Assembly: GCA_046328575.1 (NCBI GenBank)
Contig: JAXLWI010000006.1
Span: forward strand, 1-64,000
Direction of reading: 5' to 3'
DNA from: JAGOBP01 sp046328575
GTDB lineage: Bacteria; Chloroflexota; Anaerolineae; Fen-1058
Length of the DNA stretch: 64,000 bases
A program made the translations under genes and the position numbers. The notes below the pieces were generated by a model. It made no database searches. It was not told the DNA's origin and saw only the letters and a program-made list of their open reading frames with translations. Of this stretch, positions 8,031 to 17,120 are shown piece by piece. Position 1 is the first letter of the stretch; every line of letters starts with the position of its first letter.

Positions 8031-9386
8031 TTAGCCGTTAATCAACTTCTTCGAGATGCGATTGTGCTGCTCGATGATCTTGTTCACATCCGCCGTGAGC
8101 AATTGCCCATCTTCGACCACGATGCGGCCATTGATGACGGACAGATCGACGCGCTGCGGCGCGCAGAAAACGAGGGCGGCTTGCGGATCGTGCTGCGCGC
8201 CCGCATAATCCAAGCGATCCAGATTGATGCCGATGAAGTCCGCGCACTTGCCCGGCTCGATCGAGCCAATGTCGTCGCGGCCCAGCACCTTGGCTCCGCC
8301 CAATGTGCCGAGTTCCAAAGCTTCCAGTCCAGTGAGACCAACGGGATTGCCCATCACACGTTGGAGCAACATCGCCTGCCGCGCTTCGGCCAGCATATGC
8401 GATCCGTCATTGCTGGCGCTGCCATCCACGCCGAGGCCGACGGGCACTCCCGCATCGATCATGGCGCGAATCGGCGCGATGCCGGAGGCAAGTCGCATGT
8501 TGCTGGTAGGGCAGTGCGCGGCGCCGGTCTGTGTGTGCGCCATCAACTCGATGTCTTGCGAGCGGACGTGCACGCTGTGCGCGTACCACACATCGTCGCC
8601 TAACCAATTCACGTGTTCAGCATATTCGACGGGCAACACGCCGAACATTTGCTTGCAGAAATCATCCTCGTCAAAGGTTTCGGCCAAGTGCGTATGTAAT
8701 TGTACCTTGTATTGCCGCGCCAACGCGGCTGCATCGCGCATGAGGTCTTGCGTCACCGAGAAGGGCGAGCAGGGCGCAACGACCACGCGGATCATCGCGC
8801 CGGGCTTGGGATCGTGGAAGGTCTCGATGACGCGGACGCAGTCCTTGAGGATCGATTTTTCATCTTCAACAACGCTGTCCGGCGGCAAGCCGCCTTTGCT
8901 CTCGCCAAGTGACATCGAACCGCGCGAGGCGTGAAAGCGCAAGCCGATCTCTTGCGCGGCGCGAATCTCGTCGTCCAACTTCGAGCCGTTGGGGAACAGG
9001 TACAGATGATCGCTGGCAGTGGTGCAGCCGCTGAGGATCAACTCGGCCATGCCCGTCAACGCGGAGGCATAGACCGCTTCGGCATCCATCCGCGCCCAAA
9101 TCGGATAGAGCGTCTTGAGCCAGTTGAACAGCCCCGAATCGACAGCGATGCAGCGCGTGAGCGTTTGATACAGATGATGATGGGTGTTGACGAGGCCGGG
9201 CAAGACGATTAGGCCGCGGGCATCGATCACGCGATCGGCGGTGGACCGATCGGGCGGGAGATCGGCCATCGGCCCCGCGTATTCGATCACGTTGTCGCGC
9301 GCGAAGATCGCTGCGTTCGTGATCGATTGGCGCTGCGCGTTCATCGTAATCAGCGTGTGAATGTTGCGAAGGAGCAAGGTGGACAT
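8031..9386 (-). CDS. 8-oxoguanine deaminase-like amidohydrolase
   Basis: A 451-residue metal-dependent hydrolase of the AtzB/TrzN/8-oxoguanine deaminase group, about the usual length. Visible metal-site motifs are NTHHHLYQTL (about residue 66), HTHLAE, the HCPTSNMRLASGIAPIR segment and GLGVDGSASNDGSHML. The last two are the wording I associate with 8-oxoguanine deaminases, which make urate from 8-oxoguanine. Proximity to adenine deaminase supports a purine substrate. Hydroxyatrazine-type or guanine deaminase activity remains possible. A copy of an intergenic palindromic repeat lies upstream. Confidence 0.85.
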   Translation of the reverse strand: MSTLLLRNIHTLITMNAQRQSITNAAIFARDNVIEYAGPMADLPPDRSTADRVIDARGLIVLPGLVNTHHHLYQTLTRCIAVDSGLFNWLKTLYPIWARMDAEAVYASALTGMAELILSGCTTASDHLYLFPNGSKLDDEIRAAQEIGLRFHASRGSMSLGESKGGLPPDSVVEDEKSILKDCVRVIETFHDPKPGAMIRVVVAPCSPFSVTQDLMRDAAALARQYKVQLHTHLAETFDEDDFCKQMFGVLPVEYAEHVNWLGDDVWYAHSVHVRSQDIELMAHTQTGAAHCPTSNMRLASGIAPIRAMIDAGVPVGLGVDGSASNDGSHMLAEARQAMLLQRVMGNPVGLTGLEALELGTLGGAKVLGRDDIGSIEPGKCADFIGINLDRLDYAGAQHDPQAALVFCAPQRVDLSVINGRIVVEDGQLLTADVNKIIEQHNRISKKLING

Positions 9387-9412
9387 GGGGTTGTTTTTCC
9401 TTCGGGTGATTT

Positions 9413-9475
9413 ACCGCAATGGACGCTGAGGTCGCTGATTTCTAAAATCTCGGCGTGCTCTGCGTCTCAACGGTT
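9413..9475. repeat. imperfect palindrome of the CGCAAAGACGC family
   Basis: ACCGCAATGGACGCTGAGG and its imperfect complement GCTCTGCGTCTCAACGGT bracket a degenerate centre. The wording resembles the better-preserved copies near 25.3 and 28.3 kb. Confidence 0.5.
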
Positions 9476-9482
9476 AGCATTT

Positions 9483-10385
9483 TCAAGTGCGCGGGATGAC
9501 ATACAGAATCGCGATGACGCTGAGTGCCCACAAGACTAGATCGATCTGCAGAGGCCGATCTTTCAGCGCCACTTCATCAGGCGGGGCGATTTCGCCACGC
9601 ACGTGCACCAAGTACAAGTAGCGAAAGATGCCATACAACACAAACGGGATCGTCAGCATCATGCTGTGATTGGGCGGCAGACCTTCGGCCAGAAACGTGT
9701 ACATCGAGTAAGCCAGGATCGTCGTCGCCATGACGACATTCAACATGCCGTCGACAAATTCCAGGTTGTATTCCTGCAGAATCGCGCGCGCATTGACCGC
9801 ACCGTTTTCAAGCAGGATGAGTTCCTGTCGCCGCTTGGCAAAGCCCAGAAACAAGGCTAATAAGGCCATGCACACATACAGCCACGGCGAAAAGCGCACG
9901 ACCTGCACGAGCGGCACACCCGCCGCCACGCGCAGCACAAAGCCCGCCGCGACGATCAGCACATCGACGATGACGAAGTGCTTAAGTTTGAACGAGTAGG
10001 CGAGGTTGATGAGGGCGTACAACACGACGATCCAACCGAACGTCGTGTTGAGGGCGAACGATGCGACGAGCGTGCCCACTCCGATCGTGATAGCCGCGCC
10101 CACCGCGATCGGGACGGGCAACTGGCCGCTGGGGATGGGGCGATACTTCTTCTTCGGGTGTTGTCGATCGGCTTGCACATCGGCCAGATCGTTGATGATG
10201 TAGATTGTGCCGGAGATCAGGCAGAGCAAGATGAAGCCAAGGATGGTTTTCCCCAGCGGCCGCTCGAAAAACGGGCCGGGTATGAACAACTTGGAGTCGA
10301 ACACAACGGCGGCGAAAATGAAAATATTCTTGGTCAACCACTGCTTGGGCCGCATCGTGCGGAGGAGGGCGGTGAGGATGGACAT
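9483..10385 (-). CDS. UbiA-family prenyltransferase, decaprenyl-phosphate phosphoribosyltransferase-like
   Basis: A 300-residue integral membrane protein with about eight or nine hydrophobic helices. The first Asp-rich motif reads INDLADVQADRQHPKKKYRP followed by IPSG. This is the form found in DPPR synthase (Rv3806c type), which adds phosphoribose to polyprenyl phosphate, rather than the quinone-type UbiA motif. The second loop is NLAYSFKLKHFVIVDVLI. I start it at ATG 10385 because the upstream part of the frame is low-complexity repeat sequence. No arabinan genes are near, so the physiological product (decaprenylphosphoryl ribose or arabinose precursor) is inferred from family. Confidence 0.8.
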   Translation of the reverse strand: MSILTALLRTMRPKQWLTKNIFIFAAVVFDSKLFIPGPFFERPLGKTILGFILLCLISGTIYIINDLADVQADRQHPKKKYRPIPSGQLPVPIAVGAAITIGVGTLVASFALNTTFGWIVVLYALINLAYSFKLKHFVIVDVLIVAAGFVLRVAAGVPLVQVVRFSPWLYVCMALLALFLGFAKRRQELILLENGAVNARAILQEYNLEFVDGMLNVVMATTILAYSMYTFLAEGLPPNHSMMLTIPFVLYGIFRYLYLVHVRGEIAPPDEVALKDRPLQIDLVLWALSVIAILYVIPRT

Positions 10386-10397
10386 GCGCGGATTATA

Positions 10398-10552
10398 AAT
10401 GAACAATGAACAATGATCAATGACAAATGGCAAATGACAAATGATGAGCAATGAGCAATGAACAATGACGAGTGACGAGTGAAAAGTGAAGAGTGAAGAG
10501 TGAAGTTTGAGGAGTGAGGAGCAGTGAGTAACGAGTGACGAGTAATGAGTAA
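10398..10552. repeat. degenerate heptamer-like short tandem repeats
   Basis: The tract is built from variants of AACAATGA, CAAATGA, GACGAGTGA and GAAGAGTGA in succession, drifting from one unit to the next. No coding potential is seen. The remaining bases up to 10773 hold a TATAAT at about 10653 and a palindromic repeat copy. Confidence 0.7.
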
Positions 10553-10683
10553 GGCGTCAGGGTGTCAGTCCGACGAGCGCCGTGGCGGGGAGGAATCTCT
10601 CGCCGCTGAGGATGATCAGCCTAGGCGCAACTTCGACTGCGCGCGATTGGCTATAATTGGGCCGTAAGTCGAGCGGCGGTTTT

Positions 10684-10738
10684 CACCGTACCGACGTCAA
10701 GCCTTAAGACCTTGGCGTGCTTGGCGTCTTCGCGGTGA
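10684..10738. repeat. CGCAAAGACGC-family palindrome, degenerate copy
   Basis: ACCGACGTCAAGCCTTAAGA is followed by CTTGGCGTGCTTGGCGTCTT and CGCGGT, matching the right half of the copy at 25.3 kb. It lies in the leader of the acetyltransferase gene. Confidence 0.5.
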
Positions 10739-10773
10739 GATGTTGAAACCTTTTTCGAGCGGAGAATCGATCG

Positions 10774-11377
10774 ATGGCAAACGAACCCGAAGTTGAACGC
10801 AAGGTGGCCGCGGCCCTGGCCGACGCGCTGATCGCTGATCCGTTTTATGCCGCCATCACCATCGACTTTGCGGGCGACGAGATCCGACGGCGCGCGGTGT
10901 TGGCCGTGTACTGCCGCTACTCTTTGCTCGAAGGCTATCACATCGGCAAGGTGGTGGTGCCGGACGGCGAGCCCTACGGCGCGGCGATCTGGACTTTACC
11001 GCAACCGCCCGACGTGGCCGAGCGCGCCAGGCAGGCCAAGCACTCAGCCTTCGCTGCCTTGCTCGGCCCGCGCGGACTGGCCAACTATCGCGCCATCCTC
11101 GACTTCATGGAGCCAGCGGCGCAGGCGGTGATTGCGCCCGACACGTGGTATCTCTCCATTCTGGGCGTGACGCCGCAGCGGCAGGGGCGCGGGCTGGGGC
11201 GGGCGCTGCTCACGCCGACGCTGCGCGAGGCCGATCGAGCGGAGGCGCGGTGTTTTCTAGAGACGTTCAACGCGGTGGCTTGAGTTCTATCGCGCAGGCT
11301 TGAGGCCGTGCCGATCTATCGAGCCGACGACGACGCGTATGATCATGGTGAGGCGCAGGATGTTGGGTCTTAGGTAG
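10774..11377 (+). pseudogene. GNAT-family N-acetyltransferase, frameshifted near its C-terminus
   Basis: The open frame from ATG 10774 gives 169 residues and stops at 11281. The acetyl-CoA motif A is seen as LGVTPQRQGRGLGRALL, and an upstream KHSAFAALLGPRG region matches this GNAT group. Translation stops abruptly after ETFNAVA, where GNAT proteins continue with a FY-R-x-G-F strand. The +1 frame from 11279 supplies exactly that: LEFYRAGLRP, then TTTRMIMVRRR, ending at TAG 11375-11377. A single-base change near 11270-11280 therefore splits the gene. It could be a true mutation or a sequencing error. The truncated form lacks the last beta strands and is probably inactive. Confidence 0.75.
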
Positions 11378-12231
11378 TGGGTCGCTAGACTGACAGTCGA
11401 TACTTGAAGCGTTTGTTGGCCGTGGTGGCCTTCGCGCTGATGAAGCTCGGGTTTAGGGCTTTATGGGTCGAAGTTGCCATTGCGTTGGGGTAAAATCGCC
11501 AATTGTGCCTGAGCTTAAGCTGAGATGCACGACTTGCTAGCGGGTGGCGACTGCGGTGAACCTCAACCTAAATCGTCGATGTCGGTTAGCCATGTGGGCG
11601 GACGCGACCAGCCACGCCTGATGTCGGAATTTTTCCCTTCCGGAAGCGCGTCACCGGCGAGGTATTGGGCTTCCCCGACCCCAGTGATCATGATGGTGAA
11701 CACCACCAACCAGGCAGACACTGCTGCTCATTCCAATGTTCGTGGTTGGGTTGGGCCAAAGGAATTGAAGCTGCGACTGGCGGTGTTTGTTGTCAATTGG
11801 TAGGACCTCGGGCGAGAAGTTACAGTCCTCGATACTTGAAGACGGCGCATGCCAGTGGGATTCCACGATAACGCAGCCCGCGACTGGACGTGCTGAGTCG
11901 CTCCAAGGTGTAACTCGCGCACTGCTGCCGATCAGCGGTATTGCCGGTATGGTGCACTCACCGCGCCATCGGATGCGCGTTGACAGTCAGGCCGGTCGTG
12001 GGCAACGCAAACACGCAACTGAAGGCCAGCATTGCCAGCCATAAAGAACTTGCCTATTCTGGGGCCGTGAATGGAGGCGGTCGGTGTTGTAAAATGTATA
12101 CTAGATAGCGAGATAACAAAGACATGGATCTGAACACTGAAGCGATTATACATGCGCGGTGAATCGACTGCAAGACATCGCGTCTCACAAGGCTGCGGGC
12201 TGATCACTGACTGCTAACCACTGATAACTGA
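11378..12231. other. long gene-free stretch
   Basis: No convincing gene is seen on either strand. The longest frames (60-92 codons) have no recognisable motif and no ribosome binding site. A 13-bp sequence TCGATACTTGAAG occurs twice in direct orientation, at 11397-11409 and 11829-11841. The right end (12205-12245) is a degenerate ACTGACCACTGATAACTGA-type repeat running into the mtnA stop. The region may be an eroded gene remnant. Confidence 0.5.
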
Positions 12232-13281
12232 CTACTGACCACTGACAACCTTCCTCAGACTCACCTCAAACGGCGGATAGGCGATACCGTTCTCCGTCAC
12301 GATGCCGGTCACATACTTATGCGGCGTCACATCGAAAGCGGGATTGCCTACCTTGACGCCATACGGCGCGATGCGCACCCCGTCGATCTCGGTGACTTCC
12401 TTCTCGTCGCGCTCCTCGATCGGGATCAGATCGCCGTGAGCCAAACTCAGATCGATCGTCGAGGTGGGCAGCACCGGATAGAAGGGTACACCGTTTTCTT
12501 TCGCCAGCACGGCTACTTTGTACGTGCCGATCTTATTAGCGACATCACCGTTGGCTGTGGTGCGATCCGACCCGACGAGGCAGATGTTGATCGCCCCTTT
12601 GCGCAGGTAATGGCCCGCCGCATTGTCGGCAATCAACGTCACGTCGATGCCCCACTTCATCAACTCCCACGCGGTCAGGCGCGCGCCTTGCAGACGCGGG
12701 CGGGTCTCATCCGCAAACACTTTGATGCGCTTGCCCTGTTCGTGCGCGCAGCGGATGACGCCCAGCGCCGTGCCATAATCCACCACGGCCAATGCGCCCG
12801 TATTGCAGTGCGTGAGGATCGTGTCGCCGTCTTGAATCAACGCCGCGCCGTGTTCGGCCATACGCTTGTTGATGGCCACATCTTCATCGGCGATCTTTTG
12901 CGCTTCGGCGATCAAGGCCTGGCGCACCTCGTCTGCGCTCGAAAGAGCCTCATTTTTAGCCACTTTCTGCATCCGCTCGATGGCCCAGAACAGATTGACG
13001 GCGGTGGGCCGCGACTTGCGTAAGACTTCGGCGGCCACGTCGAGGTCGCGCAGCATATCCGATCGGGTCTTGGACTGGCTCTTCAATGCGGCCAGTGCTA
13101 AACCAAAACCCGCCGCGGCTCCAATCGCCGGTGCGCCGCGAATCACCATCGTGTGAATGGCATCCGCCACTTCACGATAGTTCGTATACGTCTGGATCTT
13201 ATATTCCAGCGGCAGCACGCGCTGATCGATCATCTTGACCGTGCCGGCGTGCCACTCGATTGTGCGTTGTAGTTCTTCCAT
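12232..13281 (-). CDS. mtnA: S-methyl-5-thioribose-1-phosphate isomerase
   Basis: A 349-residue enzyme of the methionine salvage pathway, converting methylthioribose-1-phosphate to methylthioribulose-1-phosphate. Family motifs are intact: VIRGAPAIGAAAGFGLALA near residue 47, the catalytic Cys in THCNTGALA, the catalytic Asp in VGSDRTTANGDVANKIGTY, and the C-terminal FDVTPHKYVTGIVTE. The length is normal. The start is ATG 13281. No other salvage gene is in the window, so it stands alone here. The eIF2B-related paralogues are excluded by the complete MtnA signature. Confidence 0.97.
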   Translation of the reverse strand: MEELQRTIEWHAGTVKMIDQRVLPLEYKIQTYTNYREVADAIHTMVIRGAPAIGAAAGFGLALAALKSQSKTRSDMLRDLDVAAEVLRKSRPTAVNLFWAIERMQKVAKNEALSSADEVRQALIAEAQKIADEDVAINKRMAEHGAALIQDGDTILTHCNTGALAVVDYGTALGVIRCAHEQGKRIKVFADETRPRLQGARLTAWELMKWGIDVTLIADNAAGHYLRKGAINICLVGSDRTTANGDVANKIGTYKVAVLAKENGVPFYPVLPTSTIDLSLAHGDLIPIEERDEKEVTEIDGVRIAPYGVKVGNPAFDVTPHKYVTGIVTENGIAYPPFEVSLRKVVSGQ

Positions 13282-13352
13282 CGTCGCCTCGTGAAAAAAG
13301 ATAGGCCACGAGTCTAACAGACCGCCATGCGCCTGTCAAACAAGGGACGTGG

Positions 13353-13381
13353 TTGACATGATCATCGGCCTTCGGCATAAT
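13353..13381 (+). promoter_or_regulatory. near-consensus sigma-70 promoter, leaderless
   Basis: TTGACA (13353-13358), a 17-nt spacer and CATAAT (13376-13381). The -10 box ends 7 nt before the ATG at 13389, so the predicted transcript starts at or within a base or two of the start codon. Confidence 0.75.
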
Positions 13382-13388
13382 CGCCCAC

Positions 13389-15836
13389 ATGCGTAAAACA
13401 TTCGGCCTTGCGATTTTGTTGCTGGTGTTAGTGACGGCGTGTGACGCTGAACCCGCGCCCGAACTTCAAGCCACGCCGAGTTCGATCAACACACCCGCGG
13501 CGGTTGTCTCAGACCCGATCGCTGATCCCACCGTTGCGGCCCCGGCCGCGCCGACGATCACGCCGTCGCCAACATCGACGCCGCTGCCGACCGCGACGCC
13601 CACGGTCACGCCTCGCCCCGAAGCGCGACTGATTCAAGCCGCGCAGGCTGTGCATGATGGCGACTACGATACGGCGATTGCGAATTATCAAACCGTGCGC
13701 GACGCGTCGAGTTCAGCCGCGCAGCAGGAAACCGCCGCCATCGAGTTGGCACTGACGCAAATGCGCGCAACGCAGTTGACGGACGCCATCGCGTCTTTCC
13801 AACGCTTCATCGATCAGTATCCCAAGTCCGAGCGCTTGGCCGATGCGTGGTTCGGCTTGGGCGAGATCTATTTTCAGCAGGAGAACTGGCCCAAAGCCAT
13901 CGAGGCGTATCAACACTATTTGAAGTTGCGCGGCAACCTCATCGCTGGATACGTGCAGGAACGCATCGGCGATGCCGCCTCGCAAAACGGCGATCTCGAT
14001 CTGGCCGCGACGGCCTACCAAGCCGCGGTGGATAATGCGACCACCGCGTCCAACCTCGCGGGCTTGCGCGAGAAACTGGCGCTGACTTATCGGTTGTTGA
14101 AGAACTACGCGGCGGCGTTGGCGCAGTATGATCAAATTCTGTCCTTCGCGCAGCAGCCTGCCTATCGCGCGCAAGTGCTGTATCAAGCCGGACAAACGCT
14201 GATCGATTCCGGTCAGACCGACGCGGGTTATCAACGCTTCATCGATCTCATCAACACTTACCCTGATCGCAACGACGCCTATCAAGCGCTGTTGACGCTG
14301 GTCAACGCGCAAGTGACCGTCAACGAATTTCAGCGCGGACTCGTTGACTACTACGCCAAGCAGTACGACGCGGCGATTGCGGCCTTTGAGCGCTTCATCG
14401 ACGCGCAAGCCGATCACGGCAACGCGCATTACTACATCGGCTTGTCTTACAAAGACGCGGGCAACATCAAAGCGGCATTAAAGGCCTTTGACGAAGTCAT
14501 CAATCAGCATCCCGAAGCGTCACGTTGGGGCGATGCGTGGATCGCCAAAGCTGAAGCGCAATGGACGGGCGGCGATCTCGAAGGCGCATTGAAGACGGCG
14601 ACGACGTTCGTGACGAAGCATCCGACCGACACACTGGCCGCGACGGCGTTGTGGAACGCGGCGGGTTATCTGGAACGCAACGGCGATTACGCGCGTGCCG
14701 TTGATTACAACGTGCAGTTACAGGCTAAGTATCCTAACGACGACAACGCGTCTGAAGCGCTATTTGATGCGGGCTTGGATGCGTATCGCGTGGACAAGCC
14801 GACGGTCGCCATCAGCGCGTGGCAGACGTTGAGCGATACGTATCCGTTGAGTCAGTTGTATGAAGCCGCGATATTTTGGCAGGGCAAAACGTGGCTCAAA
14901 ACCGATCGCGCCAAAGCCGAAGCGTTATTCAGCCAGGCGAGTAACAATTCGCTCGATTACTTCGCGTTACGCGCGGGCGATCTGCTCAGTAATACTACGA
15001 ATCTGCCGTTCGTACCCAGCCGATTGGACATTGATCCCGACGAAGGCCGCGCCGAAGCCGAACAATGGTTGTCCAACTGGCTGAGTGTGCCGCTCACGGC
15101 GTTGAAAGGTTTACCCGATCGTGTCACTTCTTCGGCGTCATTCCAACGCGGACAGGAGTACTGGCATTTAGGCAAGACCGCGCCAGCCCGCGATGAATTC
15201 ATCGCGCTGCGTTCGGCCTTTGACGATGACGCGATCGCGCAGTACACGTTAGCGATCTACTATCGCGACATCGGCTTGTACTACCCGTCGATTACGGCGG
15301 CGGCGAGATTGATCCGCATGTCGCCGGCCGGATCGATCGAGAATGCACCGACCTTCCTCGCGCGGTTGGTCTATCCGATCTACTATGCCAACCTCGTCGT
15401 GCCTGAAGCCAACGCGCGGCAGATCGATCCGCTGGTCATTTTCTCGCTGATTCGGCAAGAGAGTTTGTTTGAAGGCATCGCTACGTCGAGTGCGTATGCC
15501 AACGGCTTGATGCAGATCATCCCGGCCACCGGCGGCCAGATCGCCAGCGATCTGCGCTGGCCCAACTACCAAGTGAGCGATCTCTATCGACCGCTGGTCA
15601 GTGTTAAGTTCGGCGTGTACTATCTGCGACGTTACGGGCTGGACTATTTGGACGGCGATATCATCGCGGCGTGGGCGGCCTACAACGGCGGACCGGGCAA
15701 TGCGCGCCAATGGAAAGACGCCGCCCACGGCGATGTCGATCTGTTCGTGGAAAATATCTCGCTAGCGGAAACGCGCTTGTATATCGAGCGGCTGCGGGAG
15801 AATCTAGCGATGTATCAGAGGTTGTACGGGCAATAA
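13389..15836 (+). CDS. TPR-containing lytic transglycosylase lipoprotein (Slt-like)
   Basis: 815 residues. A lipoprotein signal with lipobox VTAC (Cys at about residue 18) is followed by a Thr/Pro-rich linker. A long array of TPR-like helical pairs covers about residues 80-600. The C-terminal SLT domain contains the catalytic Glu in SLIRQESLFEG, then SSAYANGLMQIIPATGG and AAYNGGPGNARQW. It cleaves murein glycan strands to 1,6-anhydro products at the cell envelope. The layout parallels soluble Slt70 with its helical superhelix, but membrane-anchored. No Shine-Dalgarno is seen, in agreement with the leaderless promoter. A bidirectional terminator follows. Confidence 0.92.
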   Translation: MRKTFGLAILLLVLVTACDAEPAPELQATPSSINTPAAVVSDPIADPTVAAPAAPTITPSPTSTPLPTATPTVTPRPEARLIQAAQAVHDGDYDTAIANYQTVRDASSSAAQQETAAIELALTQMRATQLTDAIASFQRFIDQYPKSERLADAWFGLGEIYFQQENWPKAIEAYQHYLKLRGNLIAGYVQERIGDAASQNGDLDLAATAYQAAVDNATTASNLAGLREKLALTYRLLKNYAAALAQYDQILSFAQQPAYRAQVLYQAGQTLIDSGQTDAGYQRFIDLINTYPDRNDAYQALLTLVNAQVTVNEFQRGLVDYYAKQYDAAIAAFERFIDAQADHGNAHYYIGLSYKDAGNIKAALKAFDEVINQHPEASRWGDAWIAKAEAQWTGGDLEGALKTATTFVTKHPTDTLAATALWNAAGYLERNGDYARAVDYNVQLQAKYPNDDNASEALFDAGLDAYRVDKPTVAISAWQTLSDTYPLSQLYEAAIFWQGKTWLKTDRAKAEALFSQASNNSLDYFALRAGDLLSNTTNLPFVPSRLDIDPDEGRAEAEQWLSNWLSVPLTALKGLPDRVTSSASFQRGQEYWHLGKTAPARDEFIALRSAFDDDAIAQYTLAIYYRDIGLYYPSITAAARLIRMSPAGSIENAPTFLARLVYPIYYANLVVPEANARQIDPLVIFSLIRQESLFEGIATSSAYANGLMQIIPATGGQIASDLRWPNYQVSDLYRPLVSVKFGVYYLRRYGLDYLDGDIIAAWAAYNGGPGNARQWKDAAHGDVDLFVENISLAETRLYIERLRENLAMYQRLYGQ

Positions 15837-15855
15837 TGAGTGATGGATGAAAAAA

Positions 15856-15889
15856 CGCGGGCGATCTGACTTGTACCAGATCGCCCGCG
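15856..15889. terminator. bidirectional terminator between convergent genes
   Basis: CGCGGGCGATCTG (15856-15868) pairs perfectly with CAGATCGCCCGCG (15877-15889). A run of A precedes the stem, giving a T run on the minus strand for the membrane protein gene; a short GTTT follows on the plus strand. Confidence 0.8.
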
Positions 15890-15904
15890 GCGTTTAGCTG
15901 TGGC

Positions 15905-17029
15905 TTAGTGCTTGGCTTCGATACACAAATCCACCGTAATAGGCCGGTCGCCGCTGAAGCGACAATCGATCGCCCGACCGCTGTCGAATGTGGCGCGTTG
16001 ATACAACCAGCCGCCCAAATGTTTAAGCAGCGTGACTTCGCGCAGTGTGCCCATCGTCGGCAGAACTTGTGCCAGCCAGCGCCGCGTCTCGCGCTCTACC
16101 TGTACTGAACAGCCCACGCACGTGGTGTGGCCTGTCGTCATCAATTGCGTCATCCAATCGTGCGTGTCACGGCCCAGGTTGCTGCACATAAACACCGTAC
16201 CGAAGCTAAAGGGGCAGCGAATCAGCAAGCCAGTCTTGAACTGCGCGTCGATGACGAAACTGATCAACTCGGGTGAGTTGCTATTCCACAACAGTGTCCG
16301 TTCAGATGACAGTTGAGACCGAAACGATTGCATGTAAGGCAATCGGGCTTGTATTAGATCCGTAGCGGGATCAGTCGCAACCTGAATGACGCGATCGACT
16401 TCCAGCAGGCCGTCCCGCACCGACGAATTGATCTGATAATCGGCCAACAGGCCAAACATGATCAACGGCGGCGCACCGATCAACAGCAACACGATCGACT
16501 TCACGCCTAGACGATGCTTAGCCGTCGAAGCCTCCCAGGCTCGCTCAGTAGCGAAGAGTGACAGCATCCCTACAAACAGGCCCGCACCCGCGCCAACCAG
16601 CATGCTAATGCCGGTAAAGCCCCCCGCCGAGATGCTGAAAGGATACATTTCGCGGGCTGGCGGATAGGGATCACCGAGGCGTGCCATAAGACTCAAACCC
16701 TCATAAGGCAAGTGTCCGCCGATCCAGGCAAAGGCGACACAGCCTACGATCCACAAAAGAATGCTGAGTGCTGACCAACGCGTGCGCGCCGCCAGCCAGC
16801 CGACGAGCAACCCGATCGGCACACAGGTCAGCAGTCCCATCGCCAGCAACAACCACCCGATGGGCGAAATGTCTTTCAAGGTTAGGGCGTTCACACCCCA
16901 AAAAGTCACTGCAAATGCCACGGAGGCCAAGGCCCCATAAACCACGCCCGCGGCGCGAACGACCTGGTGGTGAATGCTCTCGTCTTCGATCAGCGGAGTG
17001 CGGAGTACTGACGCAGAGAAAGTGGTCAT
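15905..17029 (-). CDS. polytopic membrane protein of unknown function
   Basis: A 374-residue protein with four to five hydrophobic helices in the first 190 residues and one near 180-200. A soluble C-terminal half of about 170 residues follows, containing several Cys (CPFSFGTVFMCSN, TTCVGCS). The first helices resemble small multi-span membrane proteins, but I recognise no family. The C-terminal half has alternating polar/hydrophobic strands and may be an extracytoplasmic domain with disulfides. It is the last gene of the minus-strand run containing TPR, cdaA, cdaR and der, separated from der by about 90 bp. Confidence 0.7.
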   Translation of the reverse strand: MTTFSASVLRTPLIEDESIHHQVVRAAGVVYGALASVAFAVTFWGVNALTLKDISPIGWLLLAMGLLTCVPIGLLVGWLAARTRWSALSILLWIVGCVAFAWIGGHLPYEGLSLMARLGDPYPPAREMYPFSISAGGFTGISMLVGAGAGLFVGMLSLFATERAWEASTAKHRLGVKSIVLLLIGAPPLIMFGLLADYQINSSVRDGLLEVDRVIQVATDPATDLIQARLPYMQSFRSQLSSERTLLWNSNSPELISFVIDAQFKTGLLIRCPFSFGTVFMCSNLGRDTHDWMTQLMTTGHTTCVGCSVQVERETRRWLAQVLPTMGTLREVTLLKHLGGWLYQRATFDSGRAIDCRFSGDRPITVDLCIEAKH

Positions 17030-17120
17030 GGAGAAAACTGTCTTGTAGTCTTGTCGCCCGATAGCCGCCTGGTCGAGGAAGACAAAACTACACGACCATA
17101 CGACTATCGGACGATTGAAC

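Noticed and set aside
10398..10552. CRISPR-like array
   Set aside because: Units are 7-9 bases, degenerate and without spacers; no cas gene is present.
11525..11803. 92-codon frame in the long gap after the GNAT gene
   Set aside because: No motif, no ribosome binding site, and composition like the non-coding sequence around it.
12319..13023. 234-codon frame antisense to mtnA
   Set aside because: Shadow of a well-identified gene.
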